This document shows, piece after piece, positions 42,111 through 53,294 of a DNA stretch of 64,000 nucleotides. The DNA is from Alloascoidea africana (taxonomy: Eukaryota > Ascomycota > Alloascoideomycetes > Alloascoideales > Alloascoideaceae): assembly GCA_030581615.1 (NCBI GenBank), contig JAKTTT010000028.1, forward strand, positions 211,377 through 275,376, in the 5' to 3' direction. The translations under genes and the position numbers were made by a program. The notes beneath the pieces were generated by a model. The model had not been told where the DNA came from, searched no databases, and worked only from the letters and a program-made list of their open reading frames with translations. Numbering within the stretch: position 1 is the stretch's first letter; each line of letters starts with the position of its first letter.

Positions 42111-44773
42111 TTCTTTGTAATTGATGGTCTTGTGTATGTGTGAATTTTTGGAGGTACTGTGTGGTTCCTTTTAGACAATGGTTGGGCTAATGGATGTTCC
42201 GCTGTGACCACAATTAGGGTCTAACCCTGAAACAACCTTAGTGTGCTGCTGCTACCTTTGGAAGTGATCCTCAAGATATTCATTCTATGTAGTTTTGTTC
42301 TTTTCTTAACTAAAAACCCTGAGTACACATTTCGCTGTTTACCTTGTAAAAACTTAGAGCTAGACGAGCCTGAGCAAACCCTGTATGTAGTCAGACAGCT
42401 GTGTCATCTTTTGAACATGGAGTGACGATAAGCTTAAATAGTATGTGCAATAGCCACTAGTTCTAGCTCTGTGACAAAACTCCAAAGTCGTCAATCTAAT
42501 CTAATCACACGATGTTGGTGACATTTATTGATGGCGATAAGAAATGGATTTGTGCAAGTGAACTTAAACAGACTGCAAAAACCCTCCTTGAGGAATATTG
42601 ACAAAATTCCTCTCAAAATTCCCATCCATTAATCTGCTATCCATTTCTGCGTACAATTTGTTTGGATCTTTGGTTATAGGGTTGTGATGTCTGGTTATTG
42701 TAAATACTGCCTTCTACTATATTGTGGTTTTCAAGCCTTCACGCTTTGGTAATAGCGGATGAAGACCGTCTTTGAGAGTTGTTGACATTCTAGGACAGAA
42801 TGATCCTTGATTGGGGTTCAATGACTTTAGGCTATTGTTTTTTTGACAGGAGCAGCATAACACACATTATTTAAGCCATCTGGGAGTGTGATGCAGTTCT
42901 CGTCCCGGAAAATTGAACAATGTGTAGCGTTGATAGCTTTGTGAAGTGGTTTGACGAGAACATTGAGACAAAGAAAATCGTTTGATTGTAAGATAATTGT
43001 GGACTCTGATTTCTTATTGTTTCTATCTAAGGAATGAATACATTACTCAACTGATTCTACTTGTTTTAACGATAGATTTAAACAAATAAAAGTAAACGAG
43101 ATGCAATCATATCGGTCACATATTACACAACGTAGTTCATTTGAAGTAAGCATGTCAATCGCAACTACATCTTGATGCGAAATTTTATTCATAATTTCTG
43201 AACATGTCCCATCTCTTTCCAACAATTACCGATCTTGTTTGAAAGCAGCGAACTTTGGGTATGGCATACTTGTAACAATTGCCCTAAATAGAGATCAAGA
43301 CAACCCTGCCTAAGGCAGTTATTAAGAAAACCGTATAAGTTAATGTTTTAGTGTACAAGAGCATTCGTATCAATTCCCAACTGGAAAGTTTTGTTTTGTT
43401 ATTGATATTAAAGATCGTAGACTACGAATTCCACCATGATATCTGCCGAAAAACATAAAATTCGTGGCTCCAGTGGTTCTGCTGAAAGTAGATTTGAAAA
43501 CTGTACAACTCTGATATTCCTCCACAGCTGTTCACGACAGGTGCCAGCGATAAGTTCCATCTTCTGAGACATGTCTTGAAACATCCTAATGGCTTGAAAA
43601 GGTCAACGGGTTCTGTACGATTAAAAAACTTTACAAGACTGTACTTAGTAGCACTATCAAAAGTTTGGGAATTTACTTTTCGCTTGTGCCAGAAGCAACC
43701 ATTTATAACGGAATAGTAACAATAATAAATGTACTATGCCTGCTATCTGCGTTATAGTTCATAAATACCCAGAACTTAGATAACGGCGAGGAGGAAAGAC
43801 TGCGGAGAACAAGCAGAGGGACTGCAAGTGAACCAGGTCTTGATCAGGGGCAACATTAGAACATCTTATTAACCCGGACAAATATCAGACTCTTTAGCTC
43901 ATGGATTGGAAAACGGTGTATGTTCATGATTCCCCTTAGACTAATTCCAGACAGGTCAAGAACCGCCACAGAGTTTCAATCTTTTGGTGCAGACCAGCAT
44001 GGAGCAAAGAACAGTTAAAATGAGACAGAAAAAATGAAGCTTTTAACCAAACCAAGCCATTGAAATAGTCTTGTCTTGGATCAGCAAAGCATATTGTAGT
44101 TGAATAGGGCAAGGAAAGCCCCACCAGGCAAGAGGAATCAAACACTATTGTCGTCTGTAGGAACATTCAAAGTTGTAACTGTGCATTTACAGGAGATGGA
44201 CTTCTACTTGCTTGATAACAGAAAGGTTCCGGAATCTGGGGAAACAAACATTCTGTGATCAAAACATACACACACAAGCTAAACTTCAAACTTGGCCATT
44301 CCGCAAACTCTGTCTCCATGCCCTCATGAACGGCTGCTAGGACTCCCACTATTAAATACAAAAAAGGACCTAAAAGACCAGAAAAAGAAGGGATTGCCAA
44401 GGAAACACGTGATATAGATCACATGATTTCAAATCTTCCATTCAGAAACCTCCCAGTTTCAGGCTCTTGGTTCAACAGCGTAGTTCAACTCCTACCGGGA
44501 CCTATACATTGAACAGCACACATTTACTGTACGAAAGACAATTGAAAGTTTGGGTGAAAGCCTGTATTTTTAACAGCGATAACGCACGGCGAACAACACT
44601 ATTATCATTCGAATCATCAGTACGCTAATCTAAAACCCCAGTACGCCTGTGACTGTCAACAAAAACATCAACGCAAAGCTCATTCCATAGTAGCAAATCC
44701 GACAATAAAAACGCCGTTGTCGATTGGCTGTCATTCAGTAGATCTGTCGATTAGAATCAACTTTGATTAGAGA
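42111..44773. other. 2.7 kb gene-poor region
   Basis: It contains the RPL4 promoter at its left end and the RSC1/2 promoter at its right. In between, no frame exceeds 77 codons and none has recognisable motifs. No tRNA or snRNA signature was seen. A CACGTGATATAGATCACATG element lies at about 44406-44425; a similar CACGTGAT element is found in the other gene-poor block at about 21453. The role is unknown. Confidence 0.5.
42214..42228. promoter_or_regulatory. Palindromic TTAGGG/CCCTAA element upstream of RPL4
   Basis: TTAGGGTCTAACCCT: two inverted Tbf1-like half-sites, about 105-120 bp upstream of the RPL4 ATG. Similar motifs lie upstream of RPL14 in this window. Confidence 0.5.
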
Positions 44774-47700
44774 ATGTCAAAAACACGAAGCGCTAGTACG
44801 GAAAGTCCGCAAATAACGAGACAGACGCGTTCTTCAGACCAGACAAAACCAGCAAATGACCCTGTGACGAATCAATCTCCGACTGGACAACGGAATCGGA
44901 GATCAAGTCGAGGCTCTATTTCCGCTTCCCCTGCACGGGTTGATCTTTCTAAGAAATTAAAACCTCTGTTTGAAGGGGTTTATAAGCTAAAAGATGAGGA
45001 GTAAGAAACATGTTTGTCACAATAATCGCCAAATTTATCGCATGCATTAACCGTTTACTTTTTTTTTTCTCTCCTGCTCTACTATTAGTGATGTCGAGAT
45101 TTCTGAAGTGTTTCAAACGCTCCCCGATCGCCGATTATCTAACTACTATCGGACAGTAAAACGTCCAATGTCGTTGCATATCATTAAGGTATCTAGAATC
45201 TTCTTATCACCGTATTATTTTTTGTTTTCCCTCCCGCAACGTACTAATAATATTTTAGCTCAATATCCACGGAATGAAGTATGGAAGCGTTGACCAGTTT
45301 ATCCGAGATTTGGTGCAAATTGCATGGAATGCAAGACTTTACAACCGTAAGGATAGCTGGATTTATAAACATGCTCTTATTTTGGACCGCTATATCACAG
45401 AGAAAATCATCCCTAAACTGGAAAAGGATGATTTTTTCAAAGAGCAGGATACAGAATATCCAGATCTTGGACCCCTGCCCGACACATCCGACGAGATGGA
45501 AGAAGGCAGCGAGGAGGAGTCCGGGCAAGAAGATGACGAAGAGGAAGAGGAAGATGAAGACGAGGAAGACGAGGAAGATGAAGATGACTTTGAAACAGAC
45601 TCGAAAAAGAGAAAACGGTCCAAAGCTAGCGACGTTCATGATAATGAAGCGAAACGCGTGAAACGTGGAAGACCTCCTATTGTTGATAAGCCCTATGAAT
45701 CTCGGATTAAAGCGATCTTAAGAGCGTTAAGGAGGGTGAAGGAGGAAAAAACTGGCCGAATTCTGTGTCCACCTTTTGAAAAACTCCCAGATCCAAAAGT
45801 CTATCCAACGTATTTTGAGCAGATCGAAACGCCGATTGCAATTGATGTTATACGGAAAAAGATCAAGCGAAGAGTTTACAAGAATGTTGGCGAGTTTATG
45901 AATGATGCAAATCTAATGTTTGAAAACGCACGCACGTTTAACGAGGATGGTTCTGAAATATTTAATGATGCAGTGGAGCTACAAAAGCAGCTCGTTGAGA
46001 TCCACAAGATTGAGATGGACAAGCGGGATTCTGCTTACATGGATGAGGAGGATCAAAAGTTGGGTAAACAACCTCTTGATGAGATCACGGTGAATAATGT
46101 CACATACAGAGTTGGAGATTGGGTTCACATTAAGAATCCGAACAAGGGATGCAAACCCACAATCGGCCAAATATTTCGTCTCTGGCAAACTCGAGATGAA
46201 CAGAAATGGATGAACACTTGCTGGTACTATAGACCGGAGCAAACTGTTCACAGAGTTGATAAATGCTTCTATGAAAACGAGGTTGTTAAATCGGGACAAT
46301 ACAGTGACCATCCAGCAACCGAGGTTATTGAGAAATGCTTTGTGATGTTTGTTACAAAGTACCAACGGGGACGTCCCATTGGGTTTGAAATGAGTGATAA
46401 AGTCTATTGTTGCGAGTCACGATATAACGAAACAGAAAAGACTTTTAACAAGATTCGGACTTGGAAGTCTTGTCTGCCAGACGAGATACGCTCGACCGAT
46501 TACAAGATGGTGTACTATAGCCGGCTTCGACCGCTACGAAGAGTCGAGTCTCCTTTGAAAAATTTTCTACCTCCCAACGCGAAAGACGATGATCCAATAC
46601 CGGAACCCAAGATGGGTGTAGCTAATGGACCTCCTATTCTAGGCGCTGTTTACAAACGCCCCATCGATCCCAACAATCCCCCTGAGCATCCCAGCTTGCC
46701 TCTCACGCCTGCTGAGATCGAAGAGCACAAGATCCCTCCCCAGAATTCAGTGCCTCCAACAAACGCTACTGCTGCTGCTGCAGCCGCCGCCGCTGCCGCT
46801 GCTGCCTCGGCCGCCACGACGTCGCCTCCCGCCCCGGGCAGGTTTCCGTACCAGCAGCCTCCGTATCCTCAGCAGTTCCAGCAGTATCCCAACGTGCCGG
46901 GGAACGACGCGATGATGAATGGAGACCGGCAACTGCAGTCCATGCCAAATGCCAGATATCCTCACCATGCGATGAACAGGTACGATCCACAGCAGCCTGA
47001 TCTTCAACATCGAATGATGATGAGCCAGAACTTTCCTGGTCCTCCTGGCAGGCCAGCAGCCAACCATTTTAACAACAGCAATAACAACAATGGTGGGTTT
47101 AGACCGTCGAATATGGGAGTTGGACCTGGAGGGATGATTATGAATTCTGCTCAAAGCCCGTCCAAATTCATCCCTCATAACGTTTCCCAGTACCAACATC
47201 AACATCAACAGCAGCAGCAGCAGCAACAGGCGCAACAACAGCAACAGTTTGGTCGAGGACCTCAATTTCAGCCGCAGCATGGTCCCGGAAATTCCCAGAT
47301 GGTAGACAATAATGGACGTGTACTACCGTCACAACCTGGCAAAGGCCCATATGGCATGGCCTCAGAGAACAACCACTTCCCACCACAGACTCCTCAGCAT
47401 TTCCCTCGAAATTCGGATAATGACTTGGTTAACCAACAGTTGCTCAGGGCCAATCGTACGCCCGTGCCTGCGAGCGGCAGACCCATTAGGGCATCTTCTC
47501 CTGGCCCAAGCAGAATGCCTGCTGATATCACGTCAATTCTAAATAACCAAGCTTACAGGGCAAGAAAAAGGGCATTGTGGATGAACAGCATGCCAGCATA
47601 TTCCCCTGTTTCGATCTACGATGCGAGAACCTACGCTGCCAGTCTTGCTGGCACCGGCGAAGGCACTCGTGAGAGTAATGTCCTGGTTAACGGAAATGTG

Positions 47701-47850
47701 AAACAGAATGGAGCGGCTGACGAGGACGGTCTGGTACTTGGCAACGACTCCTCGAGCCCGCACAACACCGTTGGACACAGCGCGTGCTATGTGTCCTGGC
47801 ACCTGGAACACCGACAGAGCACGGACAAGAACCGCTTTGGTTCGCGATGA
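44774..47850 (+). CDS. RSC1: RSC chromatin-remodelling subunit Rsc1/Rsc2 (three exons)
   Basis: Exons are 44774-45000, 45089-45188 and 45259-47850, for 972 residues; introns start GTAAGA and GTATCT and the second has TACTAATA. The first bromodomain (residues 57-155) spans all three exons. A Glu/Asp-rich stretch follows at about 189-223, a second bromodomain at about 257-359, and a BAH domain at about 393-534 (YRVGDWVHIKNPN, WYYRPEQT). This is the Rsc1/Rsc2 order, although the usual AT-hook is reduced to KRGRPP near residue 240. The C-terminus is Pro/Gln/Asn-rich and includes poly-Ala (about 613-627). The complex slides and ejects nucleosomes. One gene may stand for both Saccharomyces paralogues. 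Confidence 0.9.
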
Positions 47851-48129
47851 TTAGACAGCTCTAGGACTCGTGTATACTGTAATAACTAACTCTTTTATGA
47901 AGAAATAAGGCCACCTCATCACCCGGCCCCCGTACACCCGTACACCCACCTTCTCCTTTAAGATGGCGCTGGACTTTTCGCTTTCGCACTTCCCCCCATC
48001 CAAACCATCACAAAGAAAGAAAAAAAAAGAGATTTTCTACCTTCTCCTGCTTCTCGTTTTTGGCTCTGCTCTCTCCCGTGTGTTCTCTATCTGTATCGGC
48101 TGTATCCTGTCTAGCTCTACTCTGGTTTT

Positions 48130-51100
48130 ATGATGTCCTCGTCTCCGTCTTTGTCTGTTGGGTCCCCTTCGTCACCTTCATCAGGTGTTGGTGATGGAGC
48201 CTCCCCAGCAGCGGCTCTACTGTCAGCACACGCCAATTCCGAGACAAACGGCAACGGTGTGTCTTCCGAAAGTGTCTCTCTGTCAACAGAGTCTCCCGAT
48301 TCCTCTCCTGTCCCTACTCCAGCTTCCGTTAAAAAGAAGGTGGATATTTCTTCTTTAGATGCATTTCCAGCCCTAGGTTCTGCAAATCGAAACTCTGTGT
48401 CCCCTACACCAGCAACTGGATGGGGTTCACCGGCTCTTGCCTCTACTGCACACCCCCGACGTGCGATTCCTGTGGCTGCGAGATCGAATGTCATCACTGA
48501 GGCATTTTCTTTGGACCAAAAAGTCCAAAGGGATACTGGCGATAGAAAGCTGCTTAGTCTCACTCTGATGAAAATCAAGAAGGCAACAAATACCTCTATT
48601 GAATGTTCAACGTCTTCTTTGAACCAAGCCCGAAATTTTTTGGTCAAGGGAAAGCCCGAAGATGTTTATAGAGCAAGGCGAGAGTTGATTAAACAACTGT
48701 CCATTCCTGTGACCATCAAGTTTTCGATTCCTGCCTCTGTGCGCTCACACGTCATTGGACAAGGTGGGAAGCATTTGAAGCCAATCATTGAAAAGTCACA
48801 GTGTAAGATTAGTCTTGCAAAAAGAATTGGTACCGGTCCTGTTGATGATGATGAAACAATTGAGGTTGTCGTTGAAGGAGACGGTGAAGGTGTCAACATT
48901 GCCAAGCATGAAATTTTGGCAATTGTGAATGAAAAGATGAAGGATATGACCACCCGAATCACCTCATTCCCTGGCCTTTATTATCCTTTGCTCAATGTGA
49001 AAAGCCTTAAAGCTGACAAAGACATTGACATTCTGGTTCCCAATATTTTCCTTGGTGATGTGGAAAGAGAGACTGCTCTGAGTACTCCAATAACAATCTC
49101 TGGTGAGAGGAATGCTGTCCTAGAGACCCGTGCTCGTATAGAATCTTTGGCCACGACGCTTGAAACCAGCTTTGCGAAAAAGACAATTGCAATCCCAGAC
49201 CGAAGACACAAGTTTGTAATTGGTGAAAACCGAAGCTTTGAGAAAGAGGAGATTTTCAACAAGACTGGAAGCATTATTATTGAGCTTATCCCGGATTCTG
49301 TGCGAAATGGGAAAACCCAAGTTGGTAAAGTTGTTCTTGCAGGTCCTACACAAGCCCAAGTGGAAGAGGCTGGCAAGATTGCACTCCAAAAGGCCAAAAG
49401 CATATCGCTTGAGACCTTGGATATCTCCAAAGCTCATGGTAGATCATTGGTCCATGCCCAGGCCTTGGCTTGGTTCTTGAATGTTGAAAAGAACAAGGTT
49501 TTGGGTCCCATTCTTAAAAAGGATGTTGAAATTTCCGTTCCCGATTTTGCCTCTATTTACCAAGAAGGAACAGATCAGATTCTTTTGGAAATTGTGTCCT
49601 CTTCCGCTGATAGAGTCCGCACAGTGAGAAAGAATTTGGTAGAGTTGGTGAACAAGTTCCCACCTAACGTTGTCCAAAGGGTTTCCGATATTGATTCATT
49701 CTTTTTGCGATATTTGCAGCCTGGTCAGTCGTCTGCTTCGGTTACAGCCACCGTTGCGAAGGAAAACGGGGTCACTGTTGTCCTCCCAGGAGATGCAAAG
49801 GTTAATGGAGATATTGTGCTTGTGTATACTGGTTCTGGTGATGATGATGACGACGACTTTGGTCCTTCAACAGATGAAATTTCGTCCAAGTTGGCAGCCG
49901 TGGATGCTACTTTCCGTGACTTAAGGAACAAACAGGCCGAGATTACTCAGGTTGTGTTGGAAGATATCCCTGTTGAGAATTTCAAGTACATTACAGGCCC
50001 CAAGGACACGACACTAAAAGCAATTTTGGGAGGGTCTTCTCAGTCACAACCCTTTGTTGAGGTCAATCTTGATGAAGACAGTGCCAAGGTTATCATCCGT
50101 GGGTTGAAATCCGAAGTTACGAGAGTTAGAACTGAGATTTACCGTGTTATCGAGGAAGGAAAGGAATACAGCGTTCTCAGCAGCTATACAACCGAGTTTG
50201 ACTTTCCTCAAGCTGTAGTCAGCAGGTTGATTGGCAAGAGTGGGGCCAATCTGGCTACTCTACGTGATGAGTTTGGAGTGAAGATTGATGTTGTTGGAGA
50301 TGAAGCCCATGTTGTTATCAAAGGTATCAAGAAGAATGCTGATGAGGCTAAAGCCCGAATTATTGCAATGGGTAAGAAATGGGCGGATGAAGTGATTCTC
50401 AGAATTCCCATTCCTCAAAAGTACCATCAGTCGATGATTGGCCAAGGCGGTAAGTTTGTCAAGAGGTTGGAGGACAAGTATGATGTCAATGTGAGGTTCC
50501 CCAGAGAGGATGGATCAAATGTGGTTCCTGAATCTCAGCAAAGCTTTCAAGAGTACCCAAGATCTGTGGACGAAGTTGTTGTTCGAGGTCCCAGCAGAGG
50601 CGCAAACAAGGCCAAGGAAGAGTTACAAGAATTGCTCAAGTATGAGATTGAAAATGGTCATGTTAAGAGGATCACAGTTCCTACAAAGGCATTGTCAAGG
50701 ATTATTGGCAAGCAAGGAGAGCACATCAATAACATCAAGGACTCCACTGGCACAAACATCCAGGTTGAAAAAGAAGATACAGAGGATAAGGCTGAGGGTA
50801 GTGCTGTTATTTTGCTTACTGGTACAAAGACTGGCATCAAGGAAGCTGAGTCCCAGATTCTCAAGGTTGTGGATGAGATTGAAGACTTGACGACTGTTGA
50901 GTTGGAGGTTGATTCCAAGCATCATGGTGCAATTGTTGGGCGAGATGGTCAAACCATGCGAGACATTATTGTTTCTGCTGGAGGTCCAGAGGAGCGAAAC
51001 GAGCAGCGCAGGTACATTCAGATTCCTCCTCAAGATTCCGGTTCAAACAAGATTGAGATCAGTGGATCCAAAAAAGTTGTTGCAAAGATTGTGGAAGCTC

Positions 51101-51957
51101 TCGAGAACCTTGTTAAGGAACGAGAACTTCGACGAACGATTGAGATCGAGGTCCCCAAGAAGCAACATCGGTTGATCATTGGAACAGGCGGTGTTGTTAG
51201 ACGTGGGATCCAAGAAGAGTTCCATGTTGATATAGATGTCCCCAGACAATCGGACTCTTCTACGTTTGTCAAGATTAGCGGTCGGGAAGAAGGCATTGAG
51301 GCTGCAAAGGTCAAGATTTTGGAATTGACAAAGGAGGAGTTTAGCAAGAGTCTCAAGATTCCCAAGGCATATGAAGATGAACTCATCAACCGAGGAATGC
51401 TACCTCGTCAGTTACGGGAGCAATTTTCAGTGCATTTGGACAACATGCGAAAGCGACCTGAGAACCGGGGTCGAAAACTCGAGAATGAGGAGTATGATGT
51501 TCCCGGGTCTGCTGTTGGTGATAAGGAATCTGAAACCGTCAAGTGGACTACATCAGTTGTTTCCAAGGAGGATAGTAATGATGCTTCTGCCAACAATGGA
51601 ACTGCAGCAGCTTCATCTGAAGCAACAACAACGTGGAAGGTGCGTGGTGAGGAGGAAAATGTCGGTAAAGCTGTGGAGGTGATCCAGGAGCATCTAGCCC
51701 GGATTCTTTCATCGAACCATCTTGGCTACCTCTGGATTGCGGACTCTTCCAAGTTTCGATTTGTGATTGGACCTTCTGGAGAAACCATTAAGAAGATTCG
51801 AAGAGCATCCAAGTGTACAATTTCCGTTCCTAAACCTCAGAACAAGAAGGGTGGAAACAGTAGTGCTCCTGCTGGAATCGAGAACGTTATTGTGGTTAAG
51901 GGCACAACCAAGGGATTGGAGGTTGCAAAGGAGGAGATTTTGAAAGCTATCAGATGA
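48130..51957 (+). CDS. SCP160: Multi-KH RNA-binding protein, Scp160/vigilin
   Basis: 1275 codons, near the 1222 of Scp160. After a Ser-rich N-terminus comes LDAFPALG, then a string of KH domains. Clear GxxG loops lie at about residues 209 (GQGG), 700 (GKSG), 770 (GQGG), 857 (GKQG), 935 (GRDG), 1016 (GTGG) and 1213 (GPSG). Others such as GENR near 362 are degenerate, as is usual in this family. Scp160 associates with polysomes and the ER and influences translation and ploidy. The gene has no intron. Confidence 0.92.
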   Translation: MMSSSPSLSVGSPSSPSSGVGDGASPAAALLSAHANSETNGNGVSSESVSLSTESPDSSPVPTPASVKKKVDISSLDAFPALGSANRNSVSPTPATGWGSPALASTAHPRRAIPVAARSNVITEAFSLDQKVQRDTGDRKLLSLTLMKIKKATNTSIECSTSSLNQARNFLVKGKPEDVYRARRELIKQLSIPVTIKFSIPASVRSHVIGQGGKHLKPIIEKSQCKISLAKRIGTGPVDDDETIEVVVEGDGEGVNIAKHEILAIVNEKMKDMTTRITSFPGLYYPLLNVKSLKADKDIDILVPNIFLGDVERETALSTPITISGERNAVLETRARIESLATTLETSFAKKTIAIPDRRHKFVIGENRSFEKEEIFNKTGSIIIELIPDSVRNGKTQVGKVVLAGPTQAQVEEAGKIALQKAKSISLETLDISKAHGRSLVHAQALAWFLNVEKNKVLGPILKKDVEISVPDFASIYQEGTDQILLEIVSSSADRVRTVRKNLVELVNKFPPNVVQRVSDIDSFFLRYLQPGQSSASVTATVAKENGVTVVLPGDAKVNGDIVLVYTGSGDDDDDDFGPSTDEISSKLAAVDATFRDLRNKQAEITQVVLEDIPVENFKYITGPKDTTLKAILGGSSQSQPFVEVNLDEDSAKVIIRGLKSEVTRVRTEIYRVIEEGKEYSVLSSYTTEFDFPQAVVSRLIGKSGANLATLRDEFGVKIDVVGDEAHVVIKGIKKNADEAKARIIAMGKKWADEVILRIPIPQKYHQSMIGQGGKFVKRLEDKYDVNVRFPREDGSNVVPESQQSFQEYPRSVDEVVVRGPSRGANKAKEELQELLKYEIENGHVKRITVPTKALSRIIGKQGEHINNIKDSTGTNIQVEKEDTEDKAEGSAVILLTGTKTGIKEAESQILKVVDEIEDLTTVELEVDSKHHGAIVGRDGQTMRDIIVSAGGPEERNEQRRYIQIPPQDSGSNKIEISGSKKVVAKIVEALENLVKERELRRTIEIEVPKKQHRLIIGTGGVVRRGIQEEFHVDIDVPRQSDSSTFVKISGREEGIEAAKVKILELTKEEFSKSLKIPKAYEDELINRGMLPRQLREQFSVHLDNMRKRPENRGRKLENEEYDVPGSAVGDKESETVKWTTSVVSKEDSNDASANNGTAAASSEATTTWKVRGEEENVGKAVEVIQEHLARILSSNHLGYLWIADSSKFRFVIGPSGETIKKIRRASKCTISVPKPQNKKGGNSSAPAGIENVIVVKGTTKGLEVAKEEILKAIR

Positions 51958-52317
51958 TTGTTTGTTGCAGTGGTGGGAAGTTTTGCATTTGTGATTTTCT
52001 AGTTTCTATCTTTATCTTTTTATTTTTGTGTCTGTTTTCTTCTCTTTCTTTCTTCTGTTGTGATGTTTCAAGGTTGGATTAAGTTAAGCGCTGTTGTGTA
52101 ATAGCGTGAAACTGATGTTCATTTTCATTTCCAACCGATAAGCAAAAAAAAAAAAGTTGTTGAAGTTCAGGAAGAAGAAGAAGAAAACAGGAAAGTTTCA
52201 AATATTTATGACATTTTCAACGTATCGTATCATCATTTTTTGTATCCTTGTGTCTCTGATGATCTCTTCTAGCTTTGTCCTCTTTTTCTTACCCATATTG
52301 TGTGATTGACTCCTAGC
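51958..52317. other. SCP160 3' region
   Basis: 360 bases, T-rich at first and then A-runs, between the SCP160 stop and the stop of the small minus-strand ORF. No gene is seen. Confidence 0.4.
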
Positions 52318-52512
52318 TTAACGAGGACCAAAATGAAAAAATCGATTTGACAGTATATTTGCTACATTCTTATTTATGTATCCTGCTTTTTGCATTAAGC
52401 TGAATCGTTGCTTGAGACTCGATCCAGCATAACCGTGTGTCGTTTTCCCGCTACCACCTCCATCTAGAGAACCTAAATAGCCACCATCCTTTCCGTCTTC
52501 CTTTTGGCTCAT
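52318..52512 (-). CDS. Candidate small protein of unknown function
   Basis: 64 codons from an ATG at 52512. The first half is Gly/Ser-rich; the second half, SSLKQRFSLMQKAGYINKNV, is probably helical and looks like a conserved segment. I do not recognise it. It is convergent with SCP160 and divergent from the large gene at 53295, so it fills a space where a small gene would fit. Confidence 0.4.
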   Translation of the reverse strand: MSQKEDGKDGGYLGSLDGGGSGKTTHGYAGSSLKQRFSLMQKAGYINKNVANILSNRFFHFGPR

Positions 52513-53294
52513 CAGAATGAACTACACTTTAAGGGACACCAACCCGATTCTGCCTTGATCTCGCCGTCCCCGGTATCTTCTGCACGAAAACACACTGTTC
52601 GATTGGCAATTCGGCCCGTGCCTGGCGCCTGCGTTGTGTCCAAAGCAGTTTCTCGCTTCATAGTTATCTGTATGTGCATGATGTTATATAACCTACACGC
52701 TTGGATAGGGTTTCAGGATCAAACAGATCTTTCGTGGAACAGTGCTGAGGCTACTCCTACTCCTACTGCCCCGTCTTTCCTCGCCTTCTGGCACAATTGG
52801 GTTCTCTACTGCTTCGCGGTCGTTGACAGGGTTCCTGGGAAAGGGTCTCTGCACATTCCCTCTGGGGAGTGTATCTTGAACTTACGATGGCCAAGCCCCC
52901 GCCGCCCAGCAGTTGCACCAACTCCCAAGACCAAGATGAAGACGAAGACGAAGAGCACCGGGTCCCCGAGGCTCCCGCTGGGCGATGTTTCGCCAGCGAC
53001 CGACAAGCGTTGCAGCCAGCCGTCGTGCTGCCGCCACCAGCAGGACTCGCCAGAGCAGAGCCCAGCGCGGCCACGTGATCGGCTGGAGCAGAAAAGAAAA
53101 GGGCGCCTCTCGCTCTCGTTGCTCGTGCTCTCGCCAACACCGACCCACTAATATTCGCTCTTTGGTTTCTGCTCCAGTCGGTCTCTCCGTAGCTCGTTTC
53201 ACCAGTCTCTCAGTCGCTCGTTTATCTATCTAATTCTCTTCTTCTACCGCCTTCAATGGAATACTGATCGTACGCCATAACCCTGTCAACTTTA
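52513..53294. promoter_or_regulatory. Divergent region upstream of the Ser-rich membrane protein gene
   Basis: 780 bases, GC-rich between about 52880 and 53120, with frames open on both strands there. A CACGTG lies at 53072-53077. A 63-codon plus-strand frame starting at 52887 could be an upstream ORF of the gene at 53295; its content does not look conserved. Confidence 0.4.

Noticed and set aside
52887-53078. 63-codon plus-strand frame with an acidic stretch
   Set aside because: It could be an upstream ORF, but its content is explained by the GAC/GAA-rich bases and there is no sign of conservation.
52504-53151. 215-codon plus-strand frame
   Set aside because: It begins with TTG, has no domain, and overlaps open frames on the other strand in GC-rich DNA upstream of the gene at 53295.
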